A DNA stretch of 64,000 nt, taken from contig OY730171.1 of the NCBI GenBank assembly GCA_963422465.1, forward strand, positions 4,918,202 through 4,982,201. Reading direction: 5' to 3'. The DNA is from Lichina pygmaea (taxonomy: Eukaryota > Ascomycota > Lichinomycetes > Lichinales > Lichinaceae). This document shows positions 23,515-34,330 of the stretch, in pieces. The number at the start of each line of letters is the position of its first letter. The stretch's first letter is position 1. The translations under genes were made by a program, and so were the position numbers. Below the pieces are notes generated by a model. That model did not search any database and had not been told where the DNA came from. It saw only the letters and a list, made by a program, of their open reading frames with translations.

Positions 23515-24836
23515 GATCCGAGATGCTCGATCGACTGGGATTTCTAGAAGGTGCACGTGCTGGAGCCTTTGGATCTAGGCGCAGACGATCTGCGTCGGTC
23601 ACTCTACGGACGACGGTGACCTTCCTCGGAGGATTTCTCTATGCTACTTCCCATGGTTCGGGCGACGATTCCTCGACGTCCTCAGGTACGGCCGATAGCT
23701 TGCCTCGGAAGGTGCGGCGTAAGCCAGCTAAGGATATCTGAGTAAGCTGGCAGCCTACGATCCAAGTGAATCTTGCCACCGGAGTGGAGACGTTGGGCCG
23801 ACCACGTCAAGGATGTTCTCTATAGAGCCTGGAAGCCAGCGTCGGTGACGAAGTCTGTCACGGGGACGTCCCGCCAATGATGACGAGCTCTTTCGACGGC
23901 CGCCCCTCGGGGTCACGATCTCCTTCTCGGAGGCGATGTGGTGTCTCGAGATGGCGCCAGGGCACGTCAAACGTCGACGCAAGCCCTCCGATGATTGCTG
24001 CGTTCAACGCCGTCCCGTATCCTGGAGAACGCCTTCCGAGTGGGTCATCTGAAGCATCCACGTCGTGGCCACGTTCGATTTCATTGGCTCCTTCGTCTCC
24101 AGTCTTCTCCTTCCGTCGAGCATCTGTTTGCTTTCCTCCCGATATTCTTAGCCGGCTATCTTGATCACGTCACATGCTTGGTGCGGTCACCTTTATCTAC
24201 GGATACGTTGGACCAAAAGCAGCACTCATTCACCTTGACTCCATCATCGTTGCTGTGGCTCATGTACATCATCCATCTGACTCCATGTCTGTCGCTCCGT
24301 CCCGGTCGGCGGAGAACTTCCGGTGAATGGCGGTAATGTGACCATCGTTCCCTGGGGCTTCATCAGCCGCATCGCCCTTTTTTCGCCTTGATCCGACGGT
24401 CTTGATCTCTTGCTCATCTGCCAACAATCTCCCTGAATGGCATCTCTTTGCGGTACCGTCAAGTGATCAGCTGAGCCATCTGGGGCCGGGATTATTCCAG
24501 GTATAAAAGGGTCCCCGTCCGCATCTTTTGGCTCGAGGAATCTTCTTCCTCTACCATCTCCCACCGGGTCCTTTTCTCTCCAGCTGCCGACACATCACTT
24601 CCAGCCTTTTCATACCTTGGATCTATCCGCCAGTCCTCTCCGTCGCTCGACGACCAGCAGCAGGATCTCTTCGAGAGCTAGAGCTTCGCCGTTCACGGTC
24701 GAGCTTTCTCCTCGCTCCTACCTCGAGGGGTGGGGAGCCGACGGACGAAGGTCTGACAGACACGCCACTGGCAGATCTGCTCCGGCATCACCTGCAAGGC
24801 TTTCAGAGCGCGCTCTCGGCCTCCGCCACCGCGGAG
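23515..24836. other. Intergenic region and long AUG-free leader
   Basis: No coding frame with motifs. The segment 24530-24836, downstream of a TATA box, has no ATG in any frame and is read as the 5' leader of the next gene. Confidence 0.55.
24502..24508 (+). promoter_or_regulatory. TATA box of the proline-rich protein gene
   Basis: TATAAAA in a GC-rich surrounding, about 335 nt before the chosen ATG. A start of transcription near 24530 would give a leader of about 300 nt. Confidence 0.55.
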
Positions 24837-26108
24837 ATGGCTTCCAGACTCCACACGAGCTTCGCTACGGTGACCATCCACACCGCCAAATGCGATCTCT
24901 GCAACCTCAGGAACAAGTCCACGCTTCAGCGGTGCACTCTCTGCGGATGGTCCATTTGCGAGCACTGCTGGATCGAACGTCGCGAGAAATTCGTGCTCGT
25001 CGACGATCACGGCGTGGCTTCGCCTCCGATGAAGGCCAGGACCAAGAAGCGTACGCCTGCCGCTACGGGATGGCGCTTCGAAGGTGGACATATCGTCAAC
25101 CAAGGTGACACCAATTGGTCGGCCAAGCGCCTGAGAGCGTCCGTGGGTGAAGAGGATTCCACGACGGGCCTGCTCGACCTCGACGATGGTCCCGCTCCCG
25201 CTCGAACGGGTATCAAGAGGAAGACGGCCGAAAGCACAGCTGCCCCGACCACCGTGGCAGAGAGGCGCTCGCAGCGCATCAAGGTCTCCATCGACGACAA
25301 AGCCGTCGCCGCACGGTCGACCGGCACTGCTCGCGGCGTCGGACCTTCGGGGCTCTCGGCCCGGTCGAAGCGGGGGAACAAAATGCAGGCGCTACGAAAG
25401 AAGCCACCCAAGTCCCCTCCTCCTCCTCCTCCTCCGCAACCGCAGCCGCAACCGGTCCCTCCCGTGCCGCCGATTCCCCCGCGCTATCTGCGCGCGGCAG
25501 AGAAGGCACACAGCCGTGGCACAACGATCGAGTCCGGCCAGAAGCAGCTGTCGTCGCCCGACAATCCTCCGCAGCCAAATGCGCCACCCCCTCAACCGAC
25601 TCGACCGCCGCCACCTCCACCTACGCAGTCTCTTCGTGGTCACGACATGGACGATCCCGGCGTCGGCGCGCAGCCTCCCAAGAAGCCGCCTCCGAAGCAG
25701 CCTCCTCCGTCGCCGGGCCCACCGCCGCCGTATCCACCTCCACCGCCCCCGAAAAGCAACCCGCAGGGGGGGTCCTATCTGCACATCGCCGAAGACGGCA
25801 AGCAAGAGAGCGGACCGTTCCACTCTCCGGATTCTACGATGCCAGCACCGCAGCCGGGTCCGCCCCCACCCTATCCCCCGCCGCCTGCTCCGCCGCGCAA
25901 GGCGCACACGACACGCTTGCGGCTAGACATCCAGGTCGGGCTCGCGCGCGGGTCCGGCCAACAGGACGGCGACCTGACCAGGACCGTCCTAGCCGCGAAG
26001 CACAACAACGTCGCGACGGATGCACGCTGCGAGAAGAAAGACCAGGACGAGGCGGACAGGTACGACGTCATCAAGCTGCTCTTGGACGCGGCCGCGACTT
26101 TGGCCTGA
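24837..26108 (+). CDS. Protein with three CxxC pairs and a long proline-rich region, function unknown
   Basis: Read as one exon of 423 residues. The ATG at 24837 is the first in frame; the longer open frame upstream has no ATG. Near the N-terminus CDLC (19-22), CTLC (33-36) and CEHC (41-44) suggest a small zinc-binding module. A basic disordered part follows, then from about residue 185 to 365 a region dominated by Pro runs (for example PPPPPPPQPQPQP and GPPPPYPPPP), which fit SH3, WW or profilin binding. The C-terminus (about 370-423) is non-proline and ends in VIKLLLDAAATLA. It is not recognised as a named family. The repeat array at 26100-26182 overlaps its stop codon. Confidence 0.7.
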   Translation: MASRLHTSFATVTIHTAKCDLCNLRNKSTLQRCTLCGWSICEHCWIERREKFVLVDDHGVASPPMKARTKKRTPAATGWRFEGGHIVNQGDTNWSAKRLRASVGEEDSTTGLLDLDDGPAPARTGIKRKTAESTAAPTTVAERRSQRIKVSIDDKAVAARSTGTARGVGPSGLSARSKRGNKMQALRKKPPKSPPPPPPPQPQPQPVPPVPPIPPRYLRAAEKAHSRGTTIESGQKQLSSPDNPPQPNAPPPQPTRPPPPPPTQSLRGHDMDDPGVGAQPPKKPPPKQPPPSPGPPPPYPPPPPPKSNPQGGSYLHIAEDGKQESGPFHSPDSTMPAPQPGPPPPYPPPPAPPRKAHTTRLRLDIQVGLARGSGQQDGDLTRTVLAAKHNNVATDARCEKKDQDEADRYDVIKLLLDAAATLA

Positions 26109-26182
26109 TTTCACAGTGCTTGGCCTGGTTTCGCCGTGTTTGGCATGATGTCACCATGCTACTTGGCCTGATGTCACGGTCC
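26100..26182. repeat. 20-23-bp tandem repeat spanning a stop codon
   Basis: Four imperfect copies of a unit starting TTGGCCTGATTTCAC. The first copy contains the TGA stop of the preceding gene at 26106-26108, so the array is a coding-to-3'UTR duplication. Confidence 0.8.
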
Positions 26183-27506
26183 TTGAGGCTTGACTCGACT
26201 CCGGCGAGCTCGGCTCCCGGCGAACAGTTACCCACCTATCAAGGTTGTGCTGCCGTGAGCTGAGGGCACTGGGTTGAAATGAGCCGGGTTGGTTTCAGTT
26301 CAGTCGAGTTGAGTTGATGGGTTGAGTTGTGTTGGATCGACTTGAATCTGGGCTGGGTCGAGTTGGATTGAGTTGGATTGAATCTGGCCGACCACCCGGC
26401 GGAGCGGAGAGACACCACGCATTCTCTTCAACCGCTCACCCACACACTCTTCCAGCTTGACGGGTCTTGCGGACAGAATGCTGACCAGGCTTTCTCAATT
26501 TGCTTATGTCTGTACCTCTTTGTATCTCTTTATCTCTTCTTTTCTCTCTCTTTCCTTGCTGCTGCTAACCTAGGCACATGTCCACGACTGTTTCTGCTTC
26601 TCAGGTACCTGCACATGCTGTTCATTCCACCTTTCCCCTTCCTTTTATCTTCTTTCCTCCTTTCCGTTTGCTACTCTGGCATCATCACCTGCGTCCTTCC
26701 CTTTCTCATACTTGCCTGTACATACAGCATCCCCTGTCTTCCTCTGGTCTGTAAATCCTTACGGGTGGCTTTTACTGTACTCCTTCATACTTGTCTCTGT
26801 TTCTGCCCGTGATTTCTGTGATTCCCGTCCTTCTTGATTTCTAGCAGGTCCATCCTGCTGCATTGCCTGCCCTGCTCCTCCCCCCCCCCCCCCCTGCTTT
26901 TATCTTTCAGCGACGACGACAGCGATGATAACGACGACAACGACGATGACGACGGTTGATGCCGTCCTTTTGAGCTTTTTTTCCTACAATGACGGGCTGT
27001 GCGAGCATGGGATCATGACGTCATGGGCTCATGGTGATAACCGCGTATGAAGCAACGACGATGAGAGAATGAGACACGTCGAGAATGAACCTCAGGGGGG
27101 AACCATGTACTGTTATCTCTCTTTGGCACACAAATGCAACTATTGAGTTAGTTACTTGGTCCAGATGGACTGTGACTTCTCATCTCTCCTGTAAAGGCGT
27201 CTACGTTCTGGACGTACGTATTTTGGCGACGTTGATGGGCTACTCAGTTGAAGGAAAGGTTGGTCGTTGAGCGCGGGTTATCATCTTGATCATCATTGTC
27301 GTTCTCATCGTCCTCGTCTTCATCCTCATCGTCGTGGAATGCGGAACTACTGTACAGTGAAGAACGATGCACAGGCGCCGTATTTACCAAGGCGACAAAG
27401 ACAGCACTCGATACAGGATATCAAGACGCCGAGGCAGCGCCACCCAGCAAGCAGAGCCGCCTCGCAAGCCCGCACAGGTCTCCCGGGCACTACTGCACGT
27501 CGGCCC
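26183..27506. other. Intergenic region with low-complexity tracts
   Basis: No supported gene. It holds degenerate GAGTTG/GGATTG repeats at about 26280-26390, a pyrimidine-rich stretch at 26480-26780, a C15 tract at 26880-26894, a GACGAC/GATGAC tract at 26910-26956 and a TCATCGTC tract at about 27290-27336. Confidence 0.6.
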
Positions 27507-29572
27507 TCATGCTACGACCCCACCGGGACCGGATCTCAGGGCGCCAGCCATGAACCACAGACAACTGCCGGCGCAGAGGGCGAGTCCGACCCAGGTGTGC
27601 ACGGGCAGCCTGAAAGACGGGGCGGACAGGATCCAGAGCAGGAAGACAGAGGGCGGGACGCTGCCGACGAAGGACACGGTGACGGGGGTCGTGGTGGCCT
27701 GGGCGAACAGGACGGTGGTGACGAAGACGGCGGTGGCTAACAGGGCCGAAGACACCATCAGGAACCAGAAGAACGGCAGGTCCAGAAAGTAGCAGTTCCG
27801 GCTGATGTCCCCGACCTCGCCCGAGAGAAGCGTGATCGGCAGCAGGATCAGCGTGCTCAGCAGGGACGTGTAGTGCAGCATGTGGTAGGTCGCGATGGTG
27901 TCTTCTTTGGGGGAGTGGGACGACGCGGCGTTGACGGTCGTCGTGAAGGGGTCGTCGGTGTCCGGGGGAAAGTCGTGGCTGTGGCGTCGATGACGACGGG
28001 AGCGGACGGCGTGCACCGGCGGAGAGTACGCCGTCAGGAGATCGCCCTGGGGAACGAGCGACGAGACGAGTCTACGGTGCGTCCGGAGCACGAGGATGGG
28101 ATACAGCGCCACGAAGACCGACGAGAAGATGCCGGAGACGATGCTCTCCCAGGTGACGCGCACGCCGGACTGCGAGGTCGCGATGAGGAGATTGAGCGTC
28201 GCCGTCAGCGAGGACGAGAGCGTGCCGATCGAGTGAGAGGACCGCGTCAACCGCGCGGTGAGGAAAATCGACAGCGGGACGATGCCGATCCGGTAGAGCG
28301 TGTACATCGAGTAGGTCGTGTATCTGCAGCGTACGTCAGCCGGTGTCGTGCTGAAGCGGCGTGTCTGACGATGTTGCGCAGCGGAGAATAAGGTCTCCAG
28401 AGGCTGTGGGCAGGGAAGAGACGGAGACGCTCACGAGAACGACAGGTTGCTCAACAACACCATCGCAAAGAACACGATGGCCAGAGGCAGCATCCGCAGC
28501 GCCATCTGCGGGTCGAGCCCGAGGACGCCACCGCCAGCTATGCCTCCTTGGCCGACCATGACGCTCTTGATCCGGCCCCACCATCTCCCTGGCACAGAAG
28601 ACGGCGTGCTGCTCCACCTCGATGCCGGCATGCCGGCGCCGCCACCGCGACATACCGGCCGCGCAGGAGCGATGATGCCCGCAAAACCCCAGCGGGCGAG
28701 CGGGGCAGCGAAGAACCTCGTGAGCGCTGCCAGGAAGCATAGGACCAGGTGCGTGATGAGGAACTGGACGAGCGTCACCGTGAGGGGGTAGGTGAATCTG
28801 TCCAGGTCAAATCTGTCAGCGGGGAAGTGACTCTCGTGGCAGGACGTCAAGTGAGGCTGAGGCAGACGAACTTGTATACACCGGCTACGCATACACAGAG
28901 ACACAAGATGGTCGCGGATCAGCAAAGGTCCTTCTAGAGATCAGATGCACGAGGCAGGACTGGGCCAATATCACTACTTGTCTGGGACGCGCACGCACTC
29001 AGCAGGATTAACCGGTTCACAAACGTCAATCCACCGATGCTTCCAGCGTTCAACATGCCCATTATCGCAACAAATATCTGCCACCCGGTCGAAGTTCCCA
29101 ACAGCCACCTGCCTAACGATCGGCCCCCGAACAACCATGCCGCCGTTCCTCTTCTCGCTCCGAGTCCGCGCCGTCGTCCACGTGCGGGTGCCCGTCCGCG
29201 GGCGGACCGTCGGCCAGATCCAGGTCTCCCAGCGGCAGCGCCAATCGGGGACGACGTCGACGACACGGGTGAGGACGACGGCACGAGTCTCGCAAAGAAC
29301 GATAGTGTCCCGGATACAGCGTAGCGCCCAGCGCCAACGTCGTCGTCATCTCCTATTCCTCTCCCATAGAGATCTTCCGTATCGTCGCTCGAGCATGTCG
29401 AACCCAATCGTGCCGCCGACTCGGTCGACGACAACGACGAGTCCGCTTCCGAGGCGACGTTCGAGTTCGAGTGCTTCCGAGCGTACGGCGACGGCGACCG
29501 CGACAGACTGATCAGCGGAATCGATGCGTGTGGCAGGAGCTCGGACGACGGTCGTGAGTCGGGCGTTCGCAT
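27507..29572 (-). CDS. Nucleotide-sugar/triose-phosphate transporter family membrane protein (SLC35-like)
   Basis: Exons 29572-29013, 28812-28435 and 28323-27507 give 584 residues. It belongs to the drug/metabolite transporter superfamily, probably a Golgi antiporter. Hydrophobic segments start with WQIFVAIMGMLNAGSIGGL and continue with FTYPLTVTLVQFLITHLVLC, MLPLAIVFFAMVLLSNLSF and several more through FLLWILSAP. The SYTTYSMYTLYR and LTATLNLLIA segments resemble the GDP-fucose/GDP-mannose transporter branch. The first ~155 residues are Ser/Arg-rich; within them an acidic alternative frame (about 29113-29349) suggests a possible missed small intron. The substrate is unknown. The start is chosen at the first ATG in frame, 29572. 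Confidence 0.75.
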
Positions 29573-29808
29573 TGCTGGCTTGAGGAGCTCCTCCTTCCTG
29601 CTTCTCTTCGACGGGAAGAGGGAAGGTTGGCGCTCTCGACGGTGCGATGGCGGAGCTTCAGTACGTATGGTACGGTACGGTACATATATACGTACGTACG
29701 TCACTTAAGGTCGTGGTTCACACTTTACCGTACCCGTGCTGAGGAGGTACTCTTGTACCACCCACTCTCTTCGCAAGCTTCGGTCAGGACAACTTTACCC
29801 GTGCCACT

Positions 29809-29842
29809 GGGGGGGGGGGGGGGGGGTACTTCGGTACCCCCC
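29809..29842. repeat. G18 homopolymer followed by a perfect TTCG-loop hairpin
   Basis: Eighteen G residues at 29809-29826. The last six plus TAC form a 9-bp stem (29821-29829) with GTACCCCCC (29834-29842) around the loop TTCG, closed by a C-G pair. Confidence 0.85.
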
Positions 29843-30199
29843 TCCTCCCACCCCTTTGGTATGTCTGGAACACTCTCTCTGAAGAAGAGAGTGTGTCATG
29901 GTGGCTAGACTGGAGGAGCTGAGCACTAGCTGACACCACATGACCGGCTGATTGTTCTTCTGGGCTGGGACTAGCTAGGCAGGTACTCATCCAGGCAGAA
30001 GTCTAGGTGAGCTCTTCTTCTTCTATATAGCCAGCTCTCTCTTAAAGAGAGAATTTTCCTCTATATTAGATTGCTAGATCGCGACACAGAGAATCAAGAG
30101 AGTCTTACGCGCTGGGAGCCTCTTCCGTACGACGCCGACGCCGCACGCTGACCAGTTGCCTGGCCGCTCAACAGTCATGAGCTTGGAATCGCAGACCTT

Positions 30200-31017
30200 T
30201 TGATTTGAATTGTATCAGCCTCCGACAATATGTCAGCAAGAGAAAGATGGCAAGGACATCACAAAGGAGTCGTGCTTGGGTGTCTATACACAGTCCACTG
30301 GAATTCCCTATCAGCATGTTATCCGTGATCTGAAACTTGAAGGTGGCTTCTTAAGACCAAGTCGTTTCCATCATCACTGGCATATCAAGCCTGAGGAAGT
30401 CGAGGAGTTTGTGGAGCGTCCGGTTCTGGAGCCATCAACCATCACATCCCGTCAACGGAGAGCTGGATATTGACAAAAGGCAAAAAAGGCTAGAACAGGG
30501 CCATATGGCACCGGCCGTGACGAGCTTTATGCTGAACATGTTAAGAAGACCCAGTCAAAGACACAGTATCCAGGACAACCAGTCAAGCAATTCCACACAG
30601 CACCATTGAGCCAGCAGTCTGCTTTTCACCCACCACCACCTAGCCAGCAGTCGGCTTTCCTTTCCCCACTGTCCAGTCAGCAGTCTGCTTCTTGACCACC
30701 ACCACCCAGCCAGTAGTTGGCTTTTCTTCCACCACCGCCCAGCCAGCAGTCTGCTTTTTGGCCACCTCCAGCCAGCCAGCAGTTGGCTTTTCACCTGCCA
30801 CCAGCCAGCCAGCAGTCGGCTTTTCTTCCACCACCGCCCAGCCCACAGTCTGCTTTTTGGCCGCCCCCAGCCAGCCAGAAGTCGGCTTTTTACCCACCAC
30901 CGTCCAGCCAGCAACTTAGGTCAAATGAACCTGAACCCGAGCCTCAACGTAGCTGGCCTGCACGAGCTTCTACACGAGCATCCTGAGGATCTTTCGAAAC
31001 AAGGCCACACTATCATT
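30200..31017 (+). pseudogene. Decayed ORF with a 13-residue Pro/Gln/Ser repeat
   Basis: A frame with YTQSTGIPYQHVIRDL and HIKPEEVEEFVERP is followed, after interruptions, by about eight imperfect copies of a 39-nt unit at 30598-30920 coding FxPPPxSQQSA. It then runs through LHELLHEHPEDL to a stop near 31026. The N-terminal part has a helix-turn-helix feel reminiscent of transposase DNA-binding domains, but the match is weak. Several in-frame stops make an intact product unlikely. Function unknown. Confidence 0.45.
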
Positions 31018-31079
31018 AATGAGTGTTAGTCTTGTACTTACATACTGGTTGGAGAGTACAATATAGAGAATGTGACGGT

Positions 31080-31815
31080 GAGCTATGGAACAGAGCAACA
31101 ACCAAAGAGCTATAGAACTGACAAGTGACCAAGGAGCTATGCATTTGGTGAGCAACAAAGAAGCTATGCGATCGGTAAGTGATTGAGAAACTATGGAACT
31201 GGTGAGCGACCAAAAAGCTATGGAACTGACAAGCAACCAAGGAGCTATGGACGGATCTGGGAAGCAACTGTGGGTGGAGCCGTGGAGCCGTGGAGCTGTG
31301 GAGCAACTGGACCAACCATGGAGCGATCGTGGAGCGACTATGGAGTGACCGTGGAACAACTATGGAGCAACCGTGGAACGACTATGGAGCGACTATGGAG
31401 CAATCGTGGAACAACTATGGAGCGACTATGGAGTGACCAAAGCAACTGTGGAGCAACGGGGGCGACTGTGGAGCGATGGGCGCAACTGTGGAGCAACTGG
31501 AGCAATGACCGGAGCAACTATGGAGTGAGGGGGGCGACTATGGAGCGATGAAGGCGACCATGAAGCGATGGGGGCAACTATGGAGCGATGAGGGCGACTA
31601 TGGAGCGACGACGGCAACTACTTATGGAGCGACAACGGCGACTATGGAGTGATAAGGGCGACCATGGAGCGACGACGGCGACTACTTATGGAGTGACAAC
31701 GGCGACTATGGAGCGACGAGGGCGACTATGGAGTGATGAGGGCGATTGTGGAGTAATGAGGGCGACTGTGCAGCGACTGTGGAGCTTTGGAGCTGTGGAG
31801 CTGTGGAGCTGCTGA
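31080..31815. repeat. Minisatellite built on GGAGCGACTATGGAGC-type units
   Basis: An array of about 0.73 kb. The left part (31080-31250) has ~27-bp units containing AGCTATGGAACTGGTGAGCG. The right part has 12-15-bp units varying around GGAGCGACTATGGAGCAAC. The short unit lets long open frames run on both strands; these are repeat artefacts. Confidence 0.85.
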
Positions 31816-31976
31816 GCGGCCGGCGAGCTGCTGCGACAGCTGTGGGAGGGCTGGTGAGTGACAAAGCTGTAAGGGTGGGTAGTGGCTGGTGGGCTGAGCC
31901 GTACTGGGAAGCCTATTTGGAATAGACACCTTGCTAATTCCCAATGAAGACACACTAAAAGGCTGTCTGTCAGCAT

Positions 31977-32715
31977 CGGGGATGCTACGGAGAATGCTAA
32001 CAGACAGCCTATGGAGAATGCAGATACAGTGCACTTTCCAGGTTGCCTTATTGGGATATAGCGCCAACCTTAGGCTTGCGAGACTTGGTTGTAATCAGTA
32101 TACCCCCCCGTGCCCCCCCCCATACCACTCCCTCTCATGAGTACTTTGAAATACACAACAGTACTACTGACAGATAAGTACTCCTGAACTTTTGTGAGTC
32201 AAGCCTTATTTTAGTTGATCTAGAAGCAGTCTTTTCTGACTATCCATTCATCTCACATAAAAAACCCCTACCAGCAACATTGAACAGAGTACTCAACTAT
32301 CTTAGTGGATAGCTTAACATCACATCTAGCTTCCATGAGTATACGACTGAAAACAGTACACTGGATGATATATCAGGACTTGTGATACTTCTGGGCTGTC
32401 AAGATTGGGGAAATACCTAGGTTTGTGTGAGGTGGCTCATTGAAGTGGATGTACCCAGTACGTTACGTACTTAAGCACCAAGGTATGTATCTAGAGATGT
32501 ACTCTTGTACCTCAATGGAGGGGGGTATAGTGGCTCATGTGGAACAGAGCTGTTCAATCTATGTATAGAGTACCTAAGCATCTGAGAAGATACGGGTGGG
32601 TCTAAACCCTATTTGGTCATAAGGTTGGCGCTAAGTCCTAATAAGGCAACCTGAAAAGTGCATTGTATCTGCATTCTCCATAGGCCGTCTGTTAGCATTC
32701 TCCGTAGCATCCCCG
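31977..32715. mobile_element. Non-autonomous DNA element with 96-bp terminal inverted repeats
   Basis: Left arm 31977-32072 and right arm 32620-32715 are inverted copies differing at about 6 of 96 positions, starting CGGGGATGCTACGGAGAATG. The octamer GTCAGCAT flanks both ends (31969-31976 and 32716-32723), an apparent 8-bp target duplication as in hAT, P or Merlin-type elements. The 547-bp interior is AT-richer than its surroundings and has no credible ORF. The superfamily is unsettled because long arms are unusual for hAT. Confidence 0.8.
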
Positions 32716-32759
32716 GTCAGCATGTCTCGTAGGAGGTGAGCTTCTAACTCTTCGTATAC

Positions 32760-34330
32760 CTAATCCAAAAAGAGAAGAGCGTCCTCCGCATGTCGGCGAT
32801 ATTTCGCTACCAGAGAACTACGACAACATGGTATCGCACGAGCGTCCACCGTCCAGATGGTACCATCTTTGGGAATCCCGCAATTTGACGATCGGAATCT
32901 GCTCGAGCCTTCAGATGTTGAAGAGCGCCCGCTACTGCGAAGACCGAGTACATTTTCTAAGAAGAGACAGCAATCGATCGAATGTCGCAGTATTCACCTC
33001 TGTTAACACGGCGACAGTGCTTCGGCTGACCAGGCATTTTGAGGAGGCCCTCAGAAGACTAACAGATACGGTCAGCATCGGCCGCTGAAGATGATAGTCA
33101 GCCGTATCTCTCCACCGATGTCGACAGCTTGGCGGATATCTGGGGCCCTTTGTGGTCTTGCAAGGACAGCTCTGACACAATCCACCATTACAGCATCGGC
33201 AACGGGTTCATCGTACCCTGGACTCAGAACAAGACGACCGACCAAGTGCGATTAGTTTCTGCATCTGGTAGGCAAGAAGTATTCTGCCACTGCGTGTCTT
33301 CACTGGCGTGGAACGAGGGCAAAGTCTTGGACCATCAGCAAGTATTGTCCCTAGTCTTCATATGAATGAAGACCGCCTTCCCCCACAAGTCAGCTCGCGT
33401 CGTATCAAGGATGAATTCAGGCAGGGGGAGCGCTTCATCGTCTACGGACTCTGAACTCGATTCGGCTCAAAGACTCGTCTACATATCAGATCCAAGGGCA
33501 TCTCATGGGAGTCACCTTCTTTTCTGAAACCCATCTCTTTTAAGTGGGCTTGCGGGGATTGCGAACGGAAAATTTTTCCCCGCGCTGAGGGCACCGAGGA
33601 CTTTTCGGAAGTTCTGGTTCCAACATCCGGAATGACAGCAGAGTGTGTGGGCGATGCCGACTCCAGATACCTCAGTGAGCTGCAAGAGACTGAGATGGAT
33701 GAAGACACGAAAGAGCTACATTTGTATTCGGGTTGATGTTTTCGAGGACGATGATGATGACGACTGAAACGACTCGGAAGACGAGTCCGAAGACGAGCAG
33801 GAGCGCCAGACACCGTTCTACACGGGCAGCCTCGAACGCGCCGAATTCGTGGATCGTGGTACCGTTCCAATCCGAATACACGCCGACAGGCTTCCTTCAA
33901 GACTCTTCAGAGTGCCTCACGATGGCACTTGTGCACCACGCCTGCCTTGAGCCCCGGGATCGTGCAGGGTATGGAAGGCGCTGCCGTAGTCAATCGAGCA
34001 GGCCTCGCCCACGAAAAGCTCAAAATACTCGAGAAAGAGACCATCGAGCGTCAGAGAGGTCGGTACCTGGTTATCCAGCTCTCCAGACGGCAATTTGGAT
34101 CAACGAATCAATTCCTGGGGGAGGGGGAGGCGCGGTTGTTGTTGAGACCTCGAATGACAAGCCTCCTCGGAAGTCGTTGAACGCGACAAGGCTCCAGAAG
34201 GGTTGCGTGTTCAGCCTGGGCAATCATGGGTCGACTTGTTGTCTCCGTCGCCGCTTCGGAACAAACACCTCTATTGATGAACTGGAAGCCGGTCGCTAGC
34301 GAGGAGTGGCAGGAGCTAAGGAACTCCAGC
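32760..34330 (+). pseudogene. Decayed host gene, dispersed fungal family
   Basis: Coding-like pieces appear in changing frames: EPSDVEERPLLRRPSTFSKK near 32905-32960, YLSTDVDSLADIWGPLW at 33096-33146 followed by GNGFIVPWTQNKT, an acidic DEDESEDEQE-type stretch near 33770, and RVPHDGTCAP near 33905. Stops and frame changes separate them. The pieces look like one multi-domain protein of the kind dispersed in Pezizomycotina accessory regions; the family could not be named. It is not expected to be functional. Confidence 0.4.

Noticed and set aside
31080-31815. Regular repeats considered as a CRISPR array
   Set aside because: Units are contiguous and variable, with no constant repeat alternating with unique spacers, and the host is eukaryotic.
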